A stretch of 45,798 nt of DNA. Origin: Welwitschia mirabilis. Lineage: Eukaryota; Gnetophyta; Gnetopsida; Welwitschiales. The translations under genes and the position numbers were made by a program. Below, in pieces: positions 9,286 through 19,853 of the stretch (its first letter is position 1; each line of letters begins with the position of its first letter). The stretch lies in the NCBI GenBank assembly GCA_051453625.1, contig JBOZIK010000001.1:79086062-79131859 (forward strand), given 5' to 3'. Below the pieces are notes generated by a model. It was not told the origin of the DNA. It did not search any database and saw only the letters and a program-made list of their open reading frames with translations.

Positions 9286-10529
9286 GACCAGAGTTCTAAG
9301 TGGTCGACTGGACTTGAAGCGAACACTCAGAAATGAACTGAATTCAGGGGGGTCAATCAGACATCTGAGGGCTTGACCAGACCTGTGAACCCGAGAACCA
9401 GTACTCCTTAATCAATCGTCAACGGTCGACCGGACATCTGAGGGGTCGACCGGACCTGAGCACTATGCACCTGATACTTCTAAATAGATTGTCAAGGGGT
9501 CGACCGGACCTAAGCACCATGCACCCAGTACTTCCTAGTCGATCGTCAAGGGGTCGACCGGATACCTGAGGGGTCAACCGAATCTAAGAACTGAACATCA
9601 ATACTTCACACCCGATCAACAAGGGGTCGATCGAATTCCTGAGGTGTCAACCAGACCTGAAGCATAAAAATTGTGATGGATTTTATCAGGACCAAGCTGG
9701 CAACTGGATAGATATGCGAGCGACCGGATCATCAGTCGACTGGACCCTAAGGGGTCAACCAGACATGGAGCCATAAGAAATTGGGTAAACCGAAAAGTTC
9801 ACTAGGGCGATCTGTTTAAGTGACAACACCAAGAGGGGTCAACCGGACGTGACGGAAACACAAATTTTATAACTATTATGTAGCCATTTTATGGTCGTTG
9901 GAAAAGCATTTTCACTTGTAAAAACCTTAAAAGTCTTCCACTATAAATAGCCAAGAGTTAAATCACTGTAACACCTTTTGCCAAACTTTTGAATCTTGTG
10001 GGTTAATTATTATACTCATTTGGCATTGCATTCCCGACCAAAGACGAACCAACATCTGTGATATCTTTGCATACAAGATCATATTTGTAGCACTCCTTTG
10101 TTTCTAGATTGTATTATCTTCAGGAGAAGTGCTTCATTACTTTCATTGAGCCAAAGATCGAGTGATATCTGTGCACTTGGGCATACTATCATCACTACCA
10201 CGCGCTCTTGCAAAAGGTTGAAACTGAGCCTTCAGAAAAAGTCCGTTTGTAAAGGTTACAGATGAACCTGCAATACCTGGAAGAGATTAACAGAGATCCG
10301 AATTGACCTTGGTGAGAAGCTGATCACCTTCCCAAACCATTATAAATCTTGTGTGCCTCTGATCAGTATTTCTGTGCTTTCTATTATTTTCATTTTCAGA
10401 ATACTTTCAGTTTTCATGCACAAGAGTTTAAGTGATTCTTTTTCAAGCAAAGTATTTTTATTTTGAAGATTATTCATTAAATTTTTTAGAATCCTATTCA
10501 CTCCCCTCTTTAAGGTTCTCGATCCTACA
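9286..10529 (+). repeat. LTR3, family A (3' part)
   Basis: Matches LTR1 from about 495 to its end, including the 74-bp motif array, TATA box (~9943) and terminal GATCCTACA. It lacks about 20 bp present in LTR1 near 1620. It is directly followed by the right target duplication and the rest of family B, with no PBS, so it is the right border of the insertion. Confidence 0.88.
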
Positions 10530-11424
10530 CTTGGATAGTGGTTGTTCAAGACATATGACAGGTGACAGAAGAAGGTTTCACACACTTGTTAACTATGATG
10601 GAGGAGAGGTTTCCTTTGGTGACAATCAAAAAGCAGTCATCAAAGGAAAAGGTATGGTTTGTGAATATGATCTTCCAAAAATTGATGGTGTTTTGTATGT
10701 GGAAGGCCTTAAGCATAATCTTTTAAGTATTGCTCAAATGTGTGATAAAGGGAATATAGTTATTTTTGACAAAAATAAGTGTGTGATAAAGAGTGTTTCT
10801 AGTAATAAAGAACTTTTAATTGCCCATCGTCTAGGAAACTTGTATTCTATAGAAGGCAAATCAAATGATAAAGAGTTCTGCAGTTTTACTCAAGAGAGTC
10901 AAAAACATCTCTGGCATAGAAGAATGGACCATACAAATGTTGCAAACTTGAAGACCATCTCTCGACAAGAGTTGATTAGAGGCTTACCCAAACTTAGCTT
11001 TTCAAATTCTGTCTTGTGCGAACATTGTCAAGCAGGCAATATCATGAAATCTTATTTTAAACCTAAGCTTGAGATATCCTCAAAAAGGCCTCTAGATATG
11101 TTGCATTTAGATTTAGTAGGGCCTAAAAAAGTTCAAAGTCTAAGAGGCGATAGATGTTTTATGGTGTTGGTTGATGATTTTACTTGTTATTCATGGGTTG
11201 AATTTCTGCATTCTAAATCTAATGCTTTTGATAAGTTTTGTCGACTTTGCAGAAAAATTCAGAATGAAAAAGGCCTCACCATTAAGAAATACAGGTCTGA
11301 TCATAGAGTTTTTAGGGCTTCTAATGAAAAACTAGCACTTGAATTCTCTAAGGTTATGCAAAGAGAATTTGAAATGAGCATGCTTGGAGAGCTCAATTTC
11401 TTCTTAGCCTTGTACAATAACTAG
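10530..11424 (+). pseudogene. pol: Family B pol, internally deleted (copy 1)
   Basis: An open reading of about 298 codons resuming at the DSG protease-type motif (LDSGCSRHMTGD). It continues through GAG-pre-integrase with its zinc site (LWHRRMDH, CEHCQAGN) into the integrase core with its first Asp (HLDLVGP) and second Asp (YRSDH). There the integrase stops: the next residues (ASNEKLALEF, EFEMSMLGELNFF) belong to reverse transcriptase just after YVDD. Integrase catalytic Glu and the reverse transcriptase active site are missing in one in-frame deletion. It ends at a TAG near 11422 and then a gap. It cannot encode active enzymes. Confidence 0.88.
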
Positions 11425-11434
11425 CTCAGGAATG

Positions 11435-11514
11435 NNNNNNNNNNNNNNNNNNNNNNNNNNNNNNNNNNNNNNNNNNNNNNNNNNNNNNNNNNNNNNNNNN
11501 NNNNNNNNNNNNNN
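11435..11514. other. Assembly gap (80 N)
   Basis: A run of N inside family B pol copy 1. Confidence 0.95.
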
Positions 11515-11655
11515 TCCATGTCCACATCCACAAAAACCAGCAAGGATGAATCAGACCAACAGCTTATCGATGTGGTTACCACGCTTCTCTCAGAAGCAAA
11601 ACTTAAGTTGTTAAGCGTTGAGTTGGGCATAGAAACATGCCCAACTGAGGTATGA
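11515..11655 (+). pseudogene. Family B pol C-terminal tail (copy 1)
   Basis: The end of pol after RNase H, reading to VELGIETCPTEV and a TGA at 11653-11655. It aligns with copy 2 ending at 12619 (VELGIGICPTKV). The preceding part is in the gap. Confidence 0.75.
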
Positions 11656-11906
11656 TTTTTGTTTGACAATCAATACTGAAATTTGTATATATTAATCAAA
11701 TTTTTAAGTGCATTAAGAGCATCGATTTTCCCCTTTCTAGTGTCTTTTGCTGTTTCGCTTTCGTTTATGTTCAAAACTATCATTTACTTACTTGTAGTCA
11801 GACCTCCCTGTCACTCCAGGGGTCCGGACATCTGCCCCCTCAGGAGGCCAGACATCAGCCCAACTGAAAGTGGATCTCAAGCCGAGTGGAGGCTCGACGT
11901 CTGCCC
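11656..11906 (+). other. Family B post-pol spacer, copy 1
   Basis: Non-coding spacer holding GGTCCGGACATCTGCCCC- and CGACGTCTGCCC-like motifs, related to the GGACGTCC cores of the family B LTR. It aligns with 12620-12890. Confidence 0.65.
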
Positions 11907-12237
11907 NNNNNNNNNNNNNNNNNNNNNNNNNNNNNNNNNNNNNNNNNNNNNNNNNNNNNNNNNNNNNNNNNNNNNNNNNNNNNNNNNNNNNNNNNNNNNN
12001 NNNNNNNNNNNNNNNNNNNNNNNNNNNNNNNNNNNNNNNNNNNNNNNNNNNNNNNNNNNNNNNNNNNNNNNNNNNNNNNNNNNNNNNNNNNNNNNNNNNN
12101 NNNNNNNNNNNNNNNNNNNNNNNNNNNNNNNNNNNNNNNNNNNNNNNNNNNNNNNNNNNNNNNNNNNNNNNNNNNNNNNNNNNNNNNNNNNNNNNNNNNN
12201 NNNNNNNNNNNNNNNNNNNNNNNNNNNNNNNNNNNNN
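11907..12237. other. Assembly gap (331 N)
   Basis: A run of N between the tandem copies. Long X-filled readings through it mean nothing. Confidence 0.95.
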
Positions 12238-12619
12238 AAAGATTTAGAATGGAAAGAGCCTTATTATTAAGAAATGCAGGTCTTGTTTTAGAAACTTTGG
12301 AGCTATCAATGATAATCTAACACTTGATTTGTCAAAGGCTATGCATAAAAGCTTGCTTGGAGAGATCAATTTCTTTTTAATCTTACAACTCAGGGATGGT
12401 GTTAACCAATCTAAGTATGGCAAGGAGCGTGTAAAGATATACAAAATCGATCAAGTGAAAGAGGTTTGCATCTTCATGTCCACATCCACAATAATTCAAC
12501 TTGATCATGTGTTGACAGACAGACAACTTGGAGACATGTTTACCAAGCATCTTTTAGAAGCGAGATTTGAGCTTTCAAGGGTTGAGTTGGGCATAGGAAT
12601 ATGCCCAACCAAGGTATGA
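12238..12619 (+). pseudogene. pol: Family B pol, internally deleted (copy 2)
   Basis: Aligns with 11253-11655. The integrase stretch KIQN..S..IIKKCRS runs straight into reverse transcriptase residues (INDNLTLDLSKAM, LLGEINFF), the same junction as in copy 1. It then passes to the RNase H tail (DRQLGDMFTKHLLEARFELSRVELG) and a TGA at 12617-12619. The shared junction means the deletion came before the duplication. Frame changes near 12240-12330 show it is dead. Confidence 0.8.
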
Positions 12620-13104
12620 TTTTTTTTGGTTAAAGGTAATATCGAATTTTGTACATGTTATCAAGTTTTTCAATGCATTAAGAGCGTTGTTTTTCCCTTT
12701 CTGGTGTCGTTTGCGGTTTCATTTTCGTTTCTGGTCAAAACTATTGTTTTTCTCCTTGTCGTTGGACCTCACTGTCACTTCATAGGTCTAGACGTGCACC
12801 CCCTCAGGAGTCCAGATACCCGTCCACCTGAGAGTGGGTTTCAGGTCGAGTGGAGGCAGGACGTTCACCCCTTAAAAGGCCAGACGTCTGTGCACTTGGC
12901 AGATGCAAATTAGCATTTTATTCCACCAAAACCCTCCTCGGTCGTCTATCTCTATATATTTGGTCGCCCCCCTTTCTTTCGTCTAATCCTGTCGTTCTCC
13001 AGTACTTTAGTCTTCAGAAGTAAGTGTTCCTCTCTTAGTTTGTTTTCTTGGTCTTTTTCTTTCTTAGATAGCTTATTTCTTTCCTTCTTTTTCTTCGTTC
13101 CCCC
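12620..13104 (+). other. Family B post-pol spacer, copy 2, and ORF3 leader
   Basis: The first half repeats the copy 1 spacer with GACGT-containing motifs (~12785-12890). The second half is pyrimidine-rich with a TATATATTT-like stretch at ~12951 and runs into the ATG of ORF3 at 13105. It may be the leader of a separate ORF3 transcript, but no promoter is proven. Confidence 0.6.
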
Positions 13105-14133
13105 ATGCCAAGGCAGAAGATTCTAGTTTCAAAAAAGGATAGAGGTAAAGATAAGGAAGCAGAGCCCGTTTTTGTGACTCCTAGGGCAAAGGCAATGTGG
13201 ACTCAAAGTTTCAATAAGAAGCCTCTTGCTCCAGAGAGGGTTACTTTACAGGACACTTTCCGACATTATTTCAATCTTTTGCCCAGATTGGAAGAGTTAG
13301 GTTGGACATTTATTCTAAACCCTCATACTCATGCTTTGGTAAATTTGGTTCGTGTGTTTTACTGTGACGGTTCTTATCAGTGTGAGCAGAATCAGTTTGT
13401 ATCAAATCTGTATGGTATTGATATTGAGATTGATATTGAAATGATTTCCAATGCTACTGGGTTTCCACTAGACTGTGTAGAATATGTGCATGTGTCTTCA
13501 GTTTCAGTTTTAGACAGTTTAGTCTCCAAAAATGAACTCAATGAAGTTTTGTGTGAAAGACAAGCGGAATGGCGAACTACCATTCCCACTCGGTTTTTGA
13601 GGCCAATCTACAAGGTACTCATTCGCATTATTTCCAGCGATCTCATTCCAAAACTTGGCCACATGGATGAAGTGTCTCCTCTGTGTCCTTATGTCATGTA
13701 TTGTTATAATCAAAGAAATCAACTCAACTTACCTCAACTGATTTTGCAAAACATAGCTTCCTACACATCTATGAGTTCAGCAGCACTGCCATATGGAGGT
13801 CTTATAACTAAGATGTGTCATGAGCAAGCAACTTTACTAAAGGTCAAAGATGAAATTCTGAAACTACCAAAGCCATTTGATGAATCCTCTCTTATTGGGA
13901 TGAAAATTGTGGAAAGCACCACTCTTACAGCTCCTACTTTTCCTCCTACTAGGCGATTCAAGTGCATGCGAGCTAGTGAGTCTTCAAGGAGTACCTCCTC
14001 AACTAACAAATGGCTCAAACAGATCTCGTCTCAATTGTCTAAGATAAAATAGGCTCTTGTCGATTTTGGTTTGGAGGTGGCATCCACCTCTTGCAGCAGT
14101 AGTAGCAGTGGGAACGTGGTGGAATCTAGCTAA
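13105..14133 (+). CDS. Family B ORF3, putative plant transposon protein
   Basis: Open for 315 codons to a TAG at 14050-14052. The same frame then stays open for 26 more codons to a TAA at 14131-14133, including a Ser-rich tail (TSCSSSSSGN), so the TAG may be a recent premature stop. It begins MPRQKILVSKKDRGKDKE, a basic leader. The body has a NLVRVFYCDG block, ATGFPLDCV, KVLIRIISSDLIPKLGHMDE, and ALPYGGLITKMC, which fit the plant transposon-protein domain found 3' of Copia pol. It is homologous to the broken ORF3 at 6695. No membrane segment or enzyme motif is seen and its role is unknown. It is far better preserved than the adjacent pol. Confidence 0.78.
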
Positions 14134-14566
14134 ACTTGTTTTCAACTTTCTTTCTTGTTTCTTCTTCTAGTCTCTTCTCCTGTGTCCTTGTGTTTGTGTG
14201 TCTGTTGTATTTGGGTGTTTGTCAATTTGTGTCGCTCATATGTACTCCAAACTATGATGAATATGCAAATAATCTTTTGTTTAATGGCTAATATAATATC
14301 TATTGTTTCCATTATGTATGTTTATTATTGTTATCCTGTTCACATGCTTTTCACGGGTTTTTTGGTGTATTATTTGTTTTCTTTCAAAATCAATGATGCC
14401 AAAAAGGGGAGTAATGCTAATACTATATGAGATACAATAGCTGTATCATTATATCATTTTAACAGGGATATCAAACTTAGAGGGAGGTAGTCTACATCTC
14501 AAGGGGAGGTTATTTTGAACAGGTTCTTCAGATAAGTGCATTTATCATCATTGAAAAGGAGGAAAT
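14134..14566 (+). other. Family B 3' region with several polypurine tracts
   Basis: Non-coding. Purine tracts occur at ~14401-14411 (AAAAAGGGGAG), ~14479-14487 (GAGGGAGG), ~14498-14508 (AAGGGGAGG) and 14553-14565 (GAAAAGGAGGAAA), the last beside the LTR. A reading frame of 91 codons at 14155 crosses this region but looks like chance. Confidence 0.7.
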
Positions 14567-15177
14567 TGTAAGTATAAGGTTTCAATAATGTCAACAGTCG
14601 TAAGAATCAAGTGATAAGATAGCCATCATTCGTCATAGTCATGTTAAGGAGCTAACCTTTGCATGAGGATGTCCCCACACAAAACAGGGCAGACGTTCCC
14701 CCTACTTGCAGGAAAAATGTATTTGTGACAGGACTCAAGCCCGGACGTCCCCACTCAAATAAGGCATACGTCCCCTCTTCTTGCAGGAAGCATGACTGTC
14801 CGTTCTCAGGTGCGGACGTCCTCCATTCAGTTTTTTCCCAGTCTTCACCTGTGGCAGGTGTGGACGTCCGCCACTCCCAGTAGTACGAACATCCGCACTA
14901 CTTTAAGTGTGGACATCGACCCCCCTGGGAATGAGGACGTCCCCAGTTTTAAAGGCGGAAGTCCTCTCTTCAAACCGTTGGAAAAACGGTCTTCTTCAAG
15001 CAAATGTGTGGCTGTTTTCAACGCCTATTCTCTTCTGGCACGCCATTCAATCATATTAGAAACATGAATTTGATTGGAATATCAGATTATCATGTCTTGG
15101 AATCATCATTTACGGTTTCTTTTCAACAGTTATTTTTCCCTTCTCTTTAAAAGGGGTAAAACCTACTTTGTTAGGGT
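14567..15177 (+). repeat. Family B 3' LTR (cut by gap)
   Basis: Starts TGTAAGTATAAGG after the polypurine tract and aligns with 18691 onward. It holds GGACGTCC cores in pairs about 24 bp apart, with pairs repeating every 71-75 bp (~14669, 14744, 14815). It is cut at 15178 by a gap; the sequence after the gap does not continue the LTR. Confidence 0.85.
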
Positions 15178-15277
15178 NNNNNNNNNNNNNNNNNNNNNNN
15201 NNNNNNNNNNNNNNNNNNNNNNNNNNNNNNNNNNNNNNNNNNNNNNNNNNNNNNNNNNNNNNNNNNNNNNNNNNNNN
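15178..15277. other. Assembly gap (100 N)
   Basis: Follows a point about 610 bp into the family B LTR; some of the LTR is missing. Confidence 0.95.
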
Positions 15278-17229
15278 CAAGTTCGAAATGTTAAATATGT
15301 AAATGTATCAATCTTTTTCGTTTTTAAAATAAATCTACTGTTATTTTATGTGTAGTGGGCTTAAAGGCTTCTTCAGAGATTTAGTTTTTTTTCCCTTTAA
15401 GTTGGGAACCTTTTTTTGAAAAGTTTAAATCATTATGTGAACATAAGAGGCTGAGCTTGGATATCATATCAGATTCTTGAAAATGTAGCTGATACAGGAA
15501 GAGAAGTGTAGTTTTGTTTTCAACTGTTTCTAGCTACTCACATGCATTTAATAAGATTTCCAAAGCAATAGAAATAGCCATACTGTAGAAAGCATACCAA
15601 AACATGTACTGAATAAACAAAAAGGAATGACACTAACTTGGTTACCTTCTTTCTCTTTCCTTTTGTAGGTAATAATTTTAGCTTTTAGTCTCATTATGAC
15701 TATTCTTTGATCTTTAACAATCTTTAAGCATTTTAATGAACATTTGTTGAGGCTGCTTTTCTCTTACCACTCAAAATGAACCCCTCTTCTTTATCTGATG
15801 AATGTAATTTTCTTACAAAGCAACAATGGCATTTCTGTATTACTGAAAGAATTAAATGCTGATAAAAACTTCTCATCTTTCTCATGGTTCTTGGTTTTTG
15901 TGATGAGACTAATTCAAAGCCCTATTCAATCCATAGTCTGAAACCCTAATTAAGCTNNNNNNNNNNNNNNNNNNNNNNNNNNNNNNNNNNNNNNNNNNNN
16001 NNNNNNNNNNNNNNNNNAATTTTCCCATTCCTTTCTTAGTCAAGGCCTCTCATGATTGTTTTCTTTGACATTCTTGATCACCCTTTTGATCCCTTTATGC
16101 AGTGTTTGCAGCACCCCTATCCATGTTAGGGTGCAAGCTTTTTACCTGGACCCACTTGATAACTGTTTCTCCCAAAGTGATATGTTTTAGCTTTTCAGTT
16201 TCTGAGCTACAGAGAATGCATGCAAACATTAGCTGTGTTGGAACACTCAAAAGGAGATTTGGTTTTGAAACAATAATAACATGGCATGTCATTTTGACCC
16301 CTTTACTGCTTGCAGCCCTTTGGCACTGTGTTTAGATGATAGTCCATTTTGAAGTTGAATGCTGGGTCAATGTTATCTCCATCAGCTCCTCTGACCACTT
16401 GGATGCTTGAGCTTGCTCAAAATACACAATGCAGAAGAATACACAGTCTAATGCATTTATGTCATCTCTAATCAGCAAACATTTTTTGTTTGGAATTCTT
16501 TATTTAAGCCTTCAAAATGATTCTGAAGGCACAATCAGCTACAAGCTTGAGATATCTGCAATGGCACACAAATGTTGCCACAACACTTACTACCTTGAAA
16601 GGGATTATGTCATGAATGAGTTTGCCTTTGCCCAACAAGCTGCCTGTGAACAACAACAATGGTATCCAAGATCCATCGATCAGACAGCTTTCTAAATACT
16701 ATGGAACACATGATGGTGCTGAATTCAATGATTACCAAAGCAAACTGGACTTTCTCATTGCTACCTAACCTTTTTATTTGATGAGGTATATAGGAAAGTA
16801 TCAACTTTGTTAGGTTTCCTAGTTTGCTTGGTAGGATGAAAACCCATGGGAGGGTGCCTATTGCTTTGTGGGCTTACCACTCAACTTGTGATTTGTACCA
16901 AATTTCTTGGAGCTTGCACCTACCATGCCTTGGATACAAGGTTAGAACCACAAGCCAGCTTGCATAGTGTAGGGCTCATATGCAAGACCTCGAAGGTCAC
17001 AACTGATAAACATAGGTCAAGCTAAGTAAGCTATGCATTGTGCCCTTAATCTCTCATATATGAGAGTGAGAATCTAACACTGGCATTACATGCACAAAGG
17101 ACACCAACTCTTAGTCAACATCATTATATAAATGGAGGTCATAACAATTCCATTAACTACTTCGCCGACTTACATTCACAATCACTGCTTCTTTGTCAAA
17201 TATTGTGCCTTCTTCTATACCTCTTCTTT
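15278..17229. other. Unassigned intergenic region
   Basis: AT-rich DNA with a 61-N gap at 15957-16017. Readings of 77 codons at 16102 (+) and 88 codons at 16429 (+) show no domain I recognise. A phrase near 16833 (GGATGAAAACCCATGG) recurs near 31660, suggesting a diffuse old repeat. No gene is supported. Confidence 0.5.
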
Positions 17230-18660
17230 GTAAGAAAGTTTGGTTTCTTGTAGGTACTAAATTTATTTTAAAAAAAAACAAGAGAAAGAATATACAAATT
17301 CACAATTGTGTGAATCTACTTCAAAATGTGCTAGCAAAACCTTTCAAAACCGTTTTCATATTATATGAGCAGCTTTGAGAAATCAACCAAATTCTTGACT
17401 TGTTAGGTTGTTTGAAAACTAAGATTTGATGATGCAATCTTTTCCAACATTTAATGGGCTTTTGGTTTGTTACTCCAAGGCCATCATAAGGCTCAAACCA
17501 TGGGACAAAGGTGGGTAAAATGTCTAATGGAACTTGTAATATGAAAAGGGACTTGTCATCAAGAGGATCATGGGTAGCTAGCTGATGGAGGTAATTGAAG
17601 TGCATGAATCAAACAAATCTACTTCAAGTCAAAGTGGGTCTTAGGGACGAGGAACCTACTAATAAAACAAAGTTTGAGGGGTTGAAAGACTTTGTTGATA
17701 AAGAAGGAGAGTGTCATAAAGAAGGAGAATGAGTCAAGATTAGAGGATGATAGCACCCTCCTATTGGATCAAACTCTAGAAACACCTATGACCCATATAA
17801 AGAAGAATAGTAAGGAAGACGAAGATGCCCCAATGGAAGAAACACTAAATCAAAATGCTAGTATAGAATGAAAATCTTCATCCCCTTTAAAAAGACATGA
17901 AACATACAACAGCTAGTAGAGACCATCAAAGGTGAAGATGAAGGCTAGAGAAATAGAGATAAATCTTTTGAATCAATCCCAAAGTAACTTGAAAAATGCG
18001 ATTGACAAACACAACAATCATAGGAAGAAAAATTAATGATTATTTTGTCCTAGAATATAAGCAGGATGGAGGCCTTCTATAAGAAGAAATCTCATCTCTA
18101 TTTAATCAGGGAATGGGAAGTGGATTAGCTTGTATCCAAGAAACAAGGTTATTGTTTGGGAAACTTTGGCTACCCCTAAAAACTTGGCTGCAAATTTCCA
18201 TGGCTAATATAGGTAAATCAAGTGATTTAATTATTGTTGGTAGATCACCTTCTAAGGCTCTAGAAGTTAACGGTTGGTATATGACTATTCAAATGGAAGA
18301 TATGACTGTAACTAATTTTCATGGCTTTCAACATTATTAGATAAGGTTCAAAATCCTTTAGGAGTTGATAGAAAGATCCCATGACCATCACTAGCTAGTC
18401 ATAAGAGACTTTAACTATTGTTTCTATAGGTGGGAGAAATTGGGCAAAAAACACTAGAATGACACTCAAGCAAATGAGCAACTTAATCTAGTTGATGAAC
18501 AAGATTTGTATGATTTAAATATTTTAAACGTTAAGTACACTTGGTCTAATTAGAAGTGACACGATAACCAGATTGTTACAATAATAGATAGGGCTTGGAT
18601 ATTAGGAAAAATGAGCAAGTCTATAGATTGCTTTTTAAGAGATCTTCCTAGGACAGGTTT
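17230..18660 (+). pseudogene. L1-like LINE fragment: ORF1 and endonuclease (decayed)
   Basis: Reads as a heavily broken plant L1. At about 17290-17470 the frames resemble the DUF4283 and zinc-knuckle part of ORF1 (CVNLLQNVLAKPFKTVF, later CNLFQHLMGF). An acidic, low-similarity linker follows to about 18000. From 18040 an AP-endonuclease-like domain appears: an IQETRLLFGKLW motif near 18135, RDFNYC (18404-18421, where active copies have GDFN), YTWSN near 18537, and an IDRAW motif near 18584. Stops occur throughout. It breaks off just before the family B LTR at 18691, so no reverse transcriptase follows here. Confidence 0.72.
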
Positions 18661-18690
18661 TGATCCTAGACCCATCCTCCTGCAAATACG

Positions 18691-19853
18691 TGTAAGGTTT
18701 CAATGATGCCAACAAGCTTAAGAATCAAGCAACAAGATGGCAATCGTTTGTCACAGTCACGTTTAGAAGTTAACTTTTGTATGCGAATGTCCCCTTAACT
18801 TTTGTATGCGGATGTCCCCACTCAAAACAGGGTGGACGTCCCCTCTACTTGCGGGTAAAATGTATCTGTGACAGGTTTCAGGCCCAGATGTCCCCACTCA
18901 AACAGGGTGGACGTTCCCTCTCCTTGCAGGAAACATAACTGACAGTTCTCGGGTGCGGACGTCTCCACTTCAAATAGCCCGGACGTTCCCCCTCCATTTA
19001 CTTTTTTCCCAGTCTGCACCTATGGCAGGTACGGACGTCCACCCTTCCGTCCGCCCCCCCGGGAGTGAGGATGTTGCTAGTCTTACAGGTGGATGCCCTC
19101 CATTTGAACCGTTGGGAAAACAATCTTCTTCAGGCGAACACGCGACCGTTTTCAATGGCTATTCTCTTCTGGCGTGCCATTCAATCCAATTGGAAATATG
19201 TATTTGATTGGAATATCAGATTATCATGTCTTGCAATCATCATTGTACGGTTTCCCTTCAACGCTATTTTTCCGTTCTCTTTAAAAGGGGTAAAACCTGC
19301 TTTGTTAGGGTTACTGGAATATACATGCATATACCTTTCTGTGAAGTGCACTCAAACCAATCTTTGGTGATGTGTTTGTAATAGGTGATCCTATTTTGTG
19401 TAATCATTTGGATTAGATCCTATACTCTTGCATTTGTGCTTGAGCACAACTCGATTTCTCTTTTTTTTTCCTTCTTTGGTCGAGTCTGAGCCTTTGAATA
19501 AGTGTGAAAGGTTGATGATAAGCTTGGAAAATTGTCACTATTGTCCAAGTGTGAAAGGTTGATGATAAGCCTGGAAAATCATCACTGTTGTACAAGGGGT
19601 TGATGATCAGCCAGAACATCATCAGTTCAAGAGTGAAAGGGAACGAAGGAAGATGATATCTTTGTCTCTCCTTGAAGAGTGGAGTAGGCACATTGCTGAA
19701 CCACTATAAATCTTGTGGGCTGATTATTCTTTTCTGTTTTGCTATTTTTCTCAGATATAGTTTTCATTTGCAAAGCTGATAAATTTCATTTAAGAATAGG
19801 TTTTGGATTTAAACTTTATTATTATTCCTATTCACCCCCCCAGGAATTTCACA
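18691..19853 (+). repeat. Solo-like LTR of family B
   Basis: Starts TGTAAGGTTTCAATGATGCC as in the LTR at 14567 and ends near TTTCACA after a pyrimidine/C-rich stretch typical of Copia LTR ends. It contains the GGACGTCC motif array (~18790-19080). No PBS or polypurine tract flanks it. The 5-bp flanks (ATACG, TGTCA) do not match, so it may come from recombination between copies, or the right border may be a few bases off. Confidence 0.75.

Larger units (their letters stand above)
354..10529 (+). mobile_element. Family A Copia (Sirevirus-like) element or LTR array nested in family B
   Basis: An LTR retrotransposon bounded by TG at 354 and CA at 10529. In order it holds a 5' LTR, a PBS matching initiator tRNA-Met, gag, pol with integrase before reverse transcriptase (the Copia order), an extra ORF, polypurine tracts, a second LTR cut by a gap, and a third partial LTR. 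Flanks CTTCG (349-353) and CTTGG (10530-10534) look like a 5-bp target duplication with one change. Coiled-coil gag, multiple polypurine tracts, palindromic motifs in the LTRs and an extra ORF are known Sirevirus traits. All protein genes are broken, so the element is not autonomous. Confidence 0.88.

Noticed and set aside
11683-12320. Long readings through N (195, 144 and 125 codons)
   Set aside because: They consist mainly of gap bases.
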